A stretch of 11,339 nt of DNA, taken from assembly GCA_050260095.1 (NCBI GenBank), contig JBLNBQ010000077.1, positions 1 to 11,339 on the forward strand. The letters run 5' to 3'. The translations under genes and the position numbers were made by a program. Shown one piece after another: positions 6,750-11,339 of the stretch (the stretch's first letter is position 1; each line of letters begins with the position of its first letter). Below the pieces are notes generated by a model. That model worked only from the letters and a program-made list of their open reading frames with translations, searched no databases and was not told the DNA's origin. Source of the stretch: JBLNBQ01 sp050260095 (GTDB taxonomy: Bacteria; Bacillota; UBA5301; DYFA01).

Positions 6750-7691
6750 ATGATTAAGCGGTGTGGGTGGTTCGCGGTACTGCTTCTCCTGGTTTCGCTG
6801 GTCGTTGGCGTGGTCGGCGTGGCCGCCAAGGACAAGCTCGTCATCGCCGTAGTTCCGAAGGCGCTGGACAACCCGGTCTTCGTGGCGACCAAGGTCGGCG
6901 CGGAGGCCGCCGCCAAGGAGCTGGGGGTCGAGCTCATGTGGGTCGGCCCGGTCCAGGCCGACGCGGCCCGGCAGGTCGAGGTCATCGAGGGCCTGATCCA
7001 GAAGAAGGTGGATGGCATCGCCCTGAGCGCCAACGATCCTGACGCCCTGGTGGACGTGATCAACGAGGCCGTGGCGGCCGGGATCAAGGTGTCGACCTGG
7101 GACTCCGACGTACCCAAGAGCAAGCGGGCCTTCTACTACGGGACCAACAACTACCGCGGCGGATTTGAGGCGGGGAAACTCCTGAGCAAGCTGCTGAACG
7201 GCAAGGGTGAGGTGGCGCTGCTCACCGGCGTTCCGGGTGCCTTCAACCTGGAGGAGCGTATCCGGGGCTTCCGCGACGCCGTCAAGGGGACGCAGATCAC
7301 CGTCAAGAACGTCCTCCCCTGCAACGACGACATCAACACGGGCGTGCAGGTGATCGAGAGCTACAACCGGGCCAATCCGGGCCTCGACGGCTGGTTCATG
7401 GTCGGGGGCTGGCCGCTCTTCGCCCCCGAGGAGGCGCTGGGGTTCCTCAAGAGCTTCAAGGGCAAGATCGTGGCCTTTGACACTCTCCCCTCGGAGCTCA
7501 AGTTCGTAACCTCCGGGACAGTGCACGGCCTGGTGGGCCAGAAGTTCGACGCCATGGGACGAGACTCGGTCCGCTTCCTCGTCGAGATGATCCGGGACGG
7601 AAAGAAGTTCCCGTCCATCATGGACTCCGGGCTGGATATCGTGACCGCGGAGAACGTCGAGGCGTTCATGAAGGCTGCGGGCAGCAAGTAG
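6750..7691 (+). CDS. Periplasmic-type sugar-binding protein of the ABC importer (Peripla_BP_4)
   Basis: A 313-residue solute-binding protein of the ribose/rhamnose-binding type (PF13407). The start ATG 6750 follows AGGGGGTGA at about 6737-6744. Residues 1-26 are a signal peptide ending in GVAA before KDKL. There is no lipobox Cys, so this should be cleaved by signal peptidase I and not lipid-anchored. The mature protein shows the expected pattern: LVIAVVPKALDNPVF at the start, QVEVIEGLIQKKVDGIALS, then AGIKVSTWDSDVP, and a hinge region with YYGTNNYRGGFEAGKLL. It delivers substrate to the permease and ATPase encoded upstream. Being last in the operon is less common than being first. Which ligand it binds cannot be read safely. 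Ends at TAG. Confidence 0.93.
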   Translation: MIKRCGWFAVLLLLVSLVVGVVGVAAKDKLVIAVVPKALDNPVFVATKVGAEAAAKELGVELMWVGPVQADAARQVEVIEGLIQKKVDGIALSANDPDALVDVINEAVAAGIKVSTWDSDVPKSKRAFYYGTNNYRGGFEAGKLLSKLLNGKGEVALLTGVPGAFNLEERIRGFRDAVKGTQITVKNVLPCNDDINTGVQVIESYNRANPGLDGWFMVGGWPLFAPEEALGFLKSFKGKIVAFDTLPSELKFVTSGTVHGLVGQKFDAMGRDSVRFLVEMIRDGKKFPSIMDSGLDIVTAENVEAFMKAAGSK

Positions 7692-7870
7692 ACCGGCTCG
7701 GCCGAGGGTCGGAGTGAATGGCGGCCGGTCGTCCTGCAGCCAGGGAGACGGTGTGGCCGGCCGGCCGCGCCTAACCTGGGTCCGTCGCAGAGACACAGGC
7801 AGACGTCACTGAGTCCTGCGACACCGTCCCAGACGAATCACCCCAGCCCGTCGACACGCCGCCATCGCGT

Positions 7871-7894
7871 AGACCGCCCCTCCCGGGCGGTCTT
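7871..7894 (+). terminator. Rho-independent-type hairpin after the ABC operon
   Basis: A perfect 9-bp stem, AGACCGCCC (7871-7879) and GGGCGGTCT (7885-7893), with a 5-base loop, followed by a weak T-rich stretch (TTCCGCTT). It lies about 180 bases after the binding-protein stop. The remaining sequence from 7692 to 7923 shows no gene I can support. Confidence 0.6.
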
Positions 7895-7923
7895 CCGCTT
7901 ATCCGTACCTCTCACAACCCACT

Positions 7924-8005
7924 CCCCAAGCCTACTCCCTCACCACCAGCGCCACCGCTTCAGTGTGACTCGTCTGCGGGAAGAGATCGATCGGACGGGT
8001 TGGGG
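7924..8005 (-). repeat. RlmD-tail repeat, copy C (complete)
   Basis: A complete copy of the family. On the minus strand it encodes TRPIDLFPQTSH followed by TEAVALVVRE and TAG (cta at 7932-7934), matching the end of RlmD/RumA-type 23S rRNA (uracil-5-)-methyltransferases (PVDxFPxTxHxExVxLL). Identity with the copy at 9642 continues past the stop (CCCCAAGCC). The core TGACTCG is at 7966-7972. Inverted repeat CGTCTG (7971-7976) and CGGACG (7992-7997), 15-base loop, one G-T pair. No rlmD body adjoins it. Confidence 0.78.
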
Positions 8006-8026
8006 CGGACAGAGAAGGCGAAAGGG

Positions 8027-8071
8027 GAACGGCTGCCACACAGCCAAATTTCTTTGGGCGCCAAGCCGTTC
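8027..8071 (+). promoter_or_regulatory. Nested stem-loop in the leader of the YciI gene
   Basis: A perfect 8-bp outer stem, GAACGGCT (8027-8034) and AGCCGTTC (8064-8071), encloses an inner hairpin CCAAA (8044-8048) and TTTGG (8053-8057) with a TTTC loop. The structure ends two bases before the GGAGGTGA ribosome site (8074-8081), so it could affect translation or mRNA stability. No known riboswitch or leader family is recognised. Confidence 0.45.
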
Positions 8072-8087
8072 TGGAGGTGAGTCGGCG

Positions 8088-8408
8088 ATGCAGTTCAGCT
8101 ACTTCCTTCGTCCCTTTCGGCCCACGTTTCCTGACGACATGACGGACGCTGAGGCAGTCACAGTGGACCGCCACCTCGACTACCTCGACGGACTCCGCCT
8201 CGCGGGAAAGGTCCTGATGGCCGGGCGGTGCTTGGATGTGCCGTTTGGAATAGTAATCCTCAGCGTCGAGGCCGAGGCTGAGGCCGCGACGATCGCTGCG
8301 CAGGATCCCGCCGTCAAGGAGGGCATCATGACCGCGGACCTCCACCCTTTTCGCGTTGCCCTTTGGTCTGTCGGGGAGAGTGACGGCCGGGGTTTCCCGG
8401 GAGCTTGA
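8088..8408 (+). CDS. YciI-family small protein
   Basis: A 106-residue protein of the YciI / YCII-related fold (PF03795), the usual single-domain length. ATG 8088 follows an ideal site GGAGGTGA at 8074-8081; the open frame upstream of it merely crosses repeat copy C. Family features are the opening FLRPFRPTFP, RHLDYLDGLRLAGKVLMAGR with the conserved His near residue 28, FGIVILSVEAEAEA, and the closing segment MTADLHPFRVALW. YciI-like proteins have a ferredoxin-like alpha/beta fold; some relatives are enzymes (for example dehydrochlorinases), but most have no assigned reaction. The gene stands alone between repeat copies C and E. Its stop (TGA) overlaps the degraded opposite-strand coding remnant, which suggests a deletion joined the two. 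Function in this organism is unknown. Confidence 0.85.
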   Translation: MQFSYFLRPFRPTFPDDMTDAEAVTVDRHLDYLDGLRLAGKVLMAGRCLDVPFGIVILSVEAEAEAATIAAQDPAVKEGIMTADLHPFRVALWSVGESDGRGFPGA

Positions 8409-8628
8409 CCAGCGGTTCTGTCCGTACGCAGGTCAACTCGCCTGACCGCGCCACCAGGTCCAGGAGGAAGGCCCGGTCGACGTCGGTCCAGCCGGGCGCG
8501 GCGGAATCGGCGGTCTCCAGGTAGCTCCTGACGGCCGCCTTTCCCTGGCCGGGCAGGTCGAGGGAGACGAAGGCGCGGTACAGAGCCGCCTGGCCGTGGT
8601 CATCCCCCATGGCGTGGTCATCCCGCAC
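8409..8628 (-). pseudogene. Unidentified coding remnant
   Basis: The minus-strand frame beginning at ATG 8628 shows clear GC-rich codon usage (runs ending in CTG, GTC, GCC, TTC, GAC) and a protein-like stretch: AALYRAFVSLDLPGQGKAAV, then APGWTDVDRAFLLDLVARSG and ELTCVR. I do not recognise the family. The open frame continues to 8326, but beyond about 8410 it runs antisense through the YciI gene and loses coding character; at its start it abuts repeat copy E. It therefore looks like an internal piece of a gene cut at both ends. Near its N terminus an 11-base sequence (GTGGTCATCCC) is repeated with an 18-base period (8596 and 8614), giving DDHAMG-DDHGQ. A small functional protein is possible but less likely, since no good ribosome site precedes it. 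Confidence 0.4.
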
Positions 8629-8635
8629 CCTCTCT

Positions 8636-8680
8636 TGGCGTCTGCTGGGACTGATCGGTCAGACGGGTCGGGGCGGGAAG
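8636..8680 (-). repeat. RlmD-tail repeat, copy E (diverged)
   Basis: Matches the right half of the family. On the minus strand it reads APTRLTDQSQQT, then leaves the pattern. It keeps the perfect inverted repeat CGTCTG (8639-8644) and CAGACG (8660-8665) with the same 15-base loop, and the GGTCGGGGCGGGAAGG flank shared with the copy at 9642. The core TGACTCG is not conserved and the tail with its stop codon is absent. Confidence 0.6.
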
Positions 8681-8727
8681 GCTGCAAAGCTGCACCACCA
8701 ACATGCCGCAAGGTAAGCTGCTCAGAT

Positions 8728-9579
8728 CTATCCCAGAAGCCTTGTAACGACCCAGGCGTACAACAGCGAATCCACCAGAATCTCCAGCCCGTGGGTCAGG
8801 CGCAGCGGCATCGGAAGCCAGTGGGCGACAAAGACCACCGTCCAGCCAACCAGAACGAACAGTGCCAGCCCGAGGGCCAGGAACGGGGACCGCCCTGGGT
8901 GCCACAGCACAAGGGTCGGGAGCACCGCAACGAGAAACAGCATGCTCCGTACCACCTGCATCCGCAGGATCACCGACGTTTTGGGAAGCGTCAAGCCAAG
9001 GGAGTTGCGCCGGTAGTAGCCGATCACGATGGGCGAAATCAGTGTGCCGAAGAAGTAATAGATGGCCGGAAACGCCGCGAGCGCTCCAGCCAGGCGCCAT
9101 GCCCATTCTCCAGAGGTGTACCGGGAAAAGAAGCTGTTCGCTGCGGCCCAGAAGCCTGCACCAGGCCCGGGGCCGGGAAAGAGCCAGGCGACCGCCAGAG
9201 CCACCGACAGGCTCGCCGCCAGAGAATACAGGATGGTGAACGGCGCTCCTTGAGTGCCCTGTTCGTAAACGGTGAAGATCGAGGCCTCCAGTACGGTGTT
9301 GACGCCCCATGCGACCCAGGCGAGGACGGCCAACGCCAACCAGCGTTCGAGCATGCGTCCGGCGATACCTGCTGCAACCTGCGAGAGGGCAAGAGCCACA
9401 AACAGGCTCCCCGCTGCGGTGTAGGCGCCAACTGCTTTGGCGTCGACCCCCTCCGGCATTGGAGGAGTCTTCAGGCCCAACCGTGGGAGGACTCCCCCGC
9501 TGACTCCCACGCCAATCATGAACGCCAGTCCGCAGACCACGAGCTTCAGAAAGTAGGTGAGCAGGCTGAGAGCGGTCAT
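8728..9579 (-). CDS. Polytopic membrane protein of unknown function
   Basis: A 283-residue protein starting at ATG 9579, with GGGGAGGA about nine bases upstream. It is dominated by hydrophobic stretches and about eight membrane helices can be drawn: near residues 5-27, 48-70, 78-97, 115-138, 163-188, 212-228, 235-257 and 263-281. Charged loops such as YYRRNSLGLTLPKTS and RLGLKTPPMPEGVD lie between them. I recognise no transporter or enzyme motif and no conserved catalytic residues, so no function is given. It is the only gene between repeat copies E and D and is transcribed leftwards; the long open frame on the opposite strand is its shadow. Composition resembles its neighbours. Ends at TAG 8728-8730. 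Confidence 0.75.
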   Translation of the reverse strand: MTALSLLTYFLKLVVCGLAFMIGVGVSGGVLPRLGLKTPPMPEGVDAKAVGAYTAAGSLFVALALSQVAAGIAGRMLERWLALAVLAWVAWGVNTVLEASIFTVYEQGTQGAPFTILYSLAASLSVALAVAWLFPGPGPGAGFWAAANSFFSRYTSGEWAWRLAGALAAFPAIYYFFGTLISPIVIGYYRRNSLGLTLPKTSVILRMQVVRSMLFLVAVLPTLVLWHPGRSPFLALGLALFVLVGWTVVFVAHWLPMPLRLTHGLEILVDSLLYAWVVTRLLG

Positions 9580-9641
9580 CCGAGCATCCTCCCCAAGGAA
9601 TCCCGTCTCTACAGGTGGCAGCCAATACCTCGGCCTGTGCC

Positions 9642-9727
9642 CCCCAAGCCTATTCTCGCACCACCAGCGCCACCCCTTCAGTGTGACTCGTCTGCGGGGA
9701 CGGATCGATCAGACGGGTTTGGGTGGG
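9642..9727 (-). repeat. RlmD-tail repeat, copy D (complete)
   Basis: On the minus strand it encodes TRLIDPSPQTSH followed by TEGVALVVRE and TAG (cta at 9650-9652). The last two codons before the stop (CGA GAA) differ synonymously from copies A and C (AGG GAG). Core TGACTCG is at 9684-9690. Inverted repeat CGTCTG (9689-9694) and CAGACG (9710-9715), 15-base loop. It lies between the membrane-protein gene and the glycosylase promoter, with no rlmD body attached. Confidence 0.78.
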
Positions 9728-9810
9728 AAGGAGGGAAAAAGCCCGCTGGGCCGGTTCTCAACAACCTCAACACTTCTCCGAATCCTACGACGGGGGGGAG
9801 TTGGTTAAGG

Positions 9811-9839
9811 GTGACAACCGAACATTAGTTTGCTATAAT
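9811..9839 (+). promoter_or_regulatory. Strong sigma-70/sigma-A-type promoter for the glycosylase gene
   Basis: GTGACA (9811-9816, five of six to TTGACA), a 17-base spacer, then a perfect TATAAT (9834-9839) preceded by the extended TGn element (TGC). Transcription should start near 9846. This excludes the TTG at 9839 as a start codon and supports one of the ATGs further on. Confidence 0.8.
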
Positions 9840-9898
9840 TGGCTCGAGACTCTGCCCCGCCTGTTGGCCGACTGACCGGAATGAAGGTGCGTGATGAG

Positions 9899-11167
9899 AT
9901 GGCAGAGGTGATCTTGACCCGACAACAGGCTCGCCGGTTCCTCTTGGCCCAGCAGAGCCTGTGGCCGCCCCACCAACTGAAAGGCAAGTCCGGGATATTG
10001 AGCTTCATTCGCCGGGTCGGCTGCATCCAGTTTGACCCCTTGAACATCGTCGGCCGTAATCCGGAGCTGGTGCTCCAGGCTCGCGTCTCCGATTTCCGGC
10101 CCGCGATGCTCGAGGAACTGCTGTACGAGGACCGAAAGCTCCTGGACGGATGGGACAAGATGATGGCCATCTATTCGACCGAGGATTGGCCGTACTTCCA
10201 GCGTCATCGGGAAGCCGCCCGGCGCAGGCTCAGCGACACCTCCCGCCCTATCGTCTCCATCGTGGACGAAGTCCGAGCGGCCATCAGCGAGCATGGCCCG
10301 CAGTCTTCCCTCGACCTGCCCTACCAACAGACGGTGGACTGGCCGTGGGCGCCCACCCGCTTGTCCCGGGCGGCCCTGGAGAGCATGTACTTCTGCGGTG
10401 AACTGGTAATCGACCACAAAGTACACACCCGGAAAGTGTACGACCTCGCCAGCCGCCACCTGTCGCCGGAGTTGTTGTCAGCCTCCGATCCGAACCGCAC
10501 CGAAGAAGAGTATCACGACTGGCACGTCCTTCGCCGCATAGGAGGTGTCGGGTTGCTGTGGGCCAGGTCGGGCGACGCCTGGCTGGGCATGCCTGGGATC
10601 AAGAGCAAGGAACGCAGGGCTGCTCTGCTCCGGCTGCAAAGCCAGGGCAAGATCATCAAGGCGAGTGTCGAAGGGATCGAACAGCCGCTGTATCTGAGAA
10701 GCGAGGACAGCCTGCGCTTGGAAAGCGTACTCAAATCCGGAGGACAGGGGTCGCACGCCGTGATCCTGGCACCTCTGGACAACCTGTTGTGGGACCGGCG
10801 ATTGGTGAAAGAGCTTTTTGCCTTCGACTACCGGTGGGAGGTTTACAAGCCGTCCGGCGACCGCCGCTACGGCTACTACGTACTGCCCGTTCTACTAGGC
10901 GATCGGTTTATCGCCCGCTTCGAACCAGGACGGGACAGGAAGAACAAGGCGTTGACCATCAAGAAGTGGTGGTGGGAGCCGGGGATCAGGCAGTCCAAGT
11001 GGCTGCGCTCGGAGCTGATCGACTGCTTCGAGCGGTTCCTCAAGTACCTCGGCAGTGATACTCTCCGGATCGAGCCCGAGACCCTGAGCCGAGCCGACCT
11101 GGAGTGGCTGAACCGGGTGAAGAAGGGCCACCTCTTCCATCCCGAGAGGAGCAACGTCATCCGGTAG
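9899..11167 (+). CDS. YcaQ/AlkZ-family DNA glycosylase (HTH_42, winged-helix)
   Basis: A 422-residue protein of the HTH_42 family (PF06224), close to the usual length of about 400. ATG 9899 is chosen: AAGGTG sits about ten bases upstream and the protein then begins LTRQQARRFLLAQQSLW as relatives do; ATG 9881 is an alternative. It carries Q44-F45-D46 in GCIQFDPLNIV, the QxD catalytic motif of YcaQ (AlkX) type enzymes, unlike the QxQ of AlkZ. Other marks are LDGWDKMMAIY, then LAPLDNLLWDRRLVKELFAF near the middle of the C-terminal half, and YGYYVLPVLLGDRFIARFE. Characterised members are DNA glycosylases that unhook interstrand crosslinks and bulky alkyl adducts such as nitrogen-mustard or azinomycin lesions. 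It has its own strong promoter and is convergent with the next gene. Ends at TAG. Confidence 0.88.
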   Translation: MAEVILTRQQARRFLLAQQSLWPPHQLKGKSGILSFIRRVGCIQFDPLNIVGRNPELVLQARVSDFRPAMLEELLYEDRKLLDGWDKMMAIYSTEDWPYFQRHREAARRRLSDTSRPIVSIVDEVRAAISEHGPQSSLDLPYQQTVDWPWAPTRLSRAALESMYFCGELVIDHKVHTRKVYDLASRHLSPELLSASDPNRTEEEYHDWHVLRRIGGVGLLWARSGDAWLGMPGIKSKERRAALLRLQSQGKIIKASVEGIEQPLYLRSEDSLRLESVLKSGGQGSHAVILAPLDNLLWDRRLVKELFAFDYRWEVYKPSGDRRYGYYVLPVLLGDRFIARFEPGRDRKNKALTIKKWWWEPGIRQSKWLRSELIDCFERFLKYLGSDTLRIEPETLSRADLEWLNRVKKGHLFHPERSNVIR

Positions 11168-11213
11168 GGAAAGCAGGATGGCGGAGACGCGGGCGGCTTT
11201 CCGACCGAACAAG

Positions 11214-11250
11214 GGGAGGCCGCCGCGGGGCGAACCCCGGACAGCCTCCC
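11214..11250. terminator. Two-part hairpin between convergent genes
   Basis: Outer stem GGGAGGC (11214-11220) and GCCTCCC (11244-11250) encloses an inner stem CGGGG (11226-11230) and CCCCG (11235-11239) with a CGAA loop. It sits in the 93-base gap between two converging genes. There is no clear T run, so it may be a shared weak or factor-assisted terminator. Confidence 0.5.
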
Positions 11251-11260
11251 TGCGTCTATC

Positions 11261-11339
11261 TCAAAACGGCGTGTACGAACCGATGTAACAGGCCAGCGCC
11301 CGGTCCAGGAAGAACTGCTGGATCTCCCGCATCTTTTCG
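11261..11339 (-). CDS. C-terminal end of an unidentified protein (partial)
   Basis: The minus strand enters from the right edge with 25 codons, EKMREIQQFFLDRALACYIG then SYTPF, and stops at TGA (11261-11263). Codon use is GC-rich and coding-like, and the hairpin that follows fits a gene end. The piece is too short to assign a family; the rest lies outside the window. Confidence 0.55.
   Translation of the reverse strand, partial: EKMREIQQFFLDRALACYIGSYTPF

Noticed and set aside
2100..9727. Integron attC sites as the explanation for the repeats
   Set aside because: One-gene modules between repeats invite the idea, but the repeats lack proper GTTRRRY core sites and encode an RlmD tail in frame, which a methyltransferase-end att site explains better.
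2100..9727. CRISPR array or REP/terminator repeats
   Set aside because: Spacing is far too irregular and large for CRISPR, and the coding frame with stop codon and long one-orientation homology does not fit REP elements or terminators.
8596..9828. Long plus-strand open frame (410 codons) opposite the membrane protein
   Set aside because: It is Gln/Arg/Pro-rich, lacks family motifs, crosses two repeat copies, and is opposite a credible membrane protein with a good ribosome site.

Overview
The window looks like an accessory region of a GC-rich bacterium. Strong GGAGGTGA-type ribosome binding sites and the gene families present suggest a high-GC Bacillota or a related lineage. That is inference; no rRNA or other phylogenetic marker is present. 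Most of the window is single genes or small operons of unrelated function, separated by gene fragments and by a family of short direct repeats.

Left part (1-2100): a decayed IS21-family istA fragment in three reading frames, then a membrane-anchored serine hydrolase (beta-lactamase/PBP fold) on the minus strand, interrupted by an in-frame TGA before its catalytic serine. Middle (2100-7900): a lone LUD-domain gene in a sharply bounded 803-bp insert; a scrap of an ABC ATPase Walker A; a minus-strand secreted Ntn-type amide hydrolase; and, divergent from it, a complete sugar-type ABC importer operon (double ATPase, permease, binding protein) ending in a hairpin terminator. Right part (7900-11339): a YciI-family gene behind a structured leader; an unidentified decayed coding remnant; a minus-strand polytopic membrane protein; a YcaQ/AlkZ-family DNA glycosylase behind a near-consensus sigma-70-type promoter; and the 3' end of a further minus-strand gene.

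The main discovery is the repeat family that punctuates these modules. Read on the minus strand, each copy encodes the C-terminal tail of an RlmD/RumA-type 23S rRNA (uracil-5-)-methyltransferase (for example TRPIDLFPQTSH followed by TEAVALVVRE and a stop) with no rlmD body attached. Complete tails lie at 7924-8005 and 9642-9727, and a diverged one at 8636-8680. A fourth is split into two exact halves (2100-2140 and 2937-2980) by the 803-bp LUD-gene segment, with the 7-bp core TGACTCG duplicated at both junctions; joining the halves restores the reading frame. All copies share one orientation. This fits repeated site-specific integration at the 3' end of rlmD, a known attachment site of some integrative elements, leaving a chain of att scars between small cargo modules. 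No integrase gene is visible in the window.

Functionally the intact genes do not form one pathway. The ABC operon is the only clear multi-gene system; the LUD, YciI, membrane-protein and glycosylase genes look like independent cargo.
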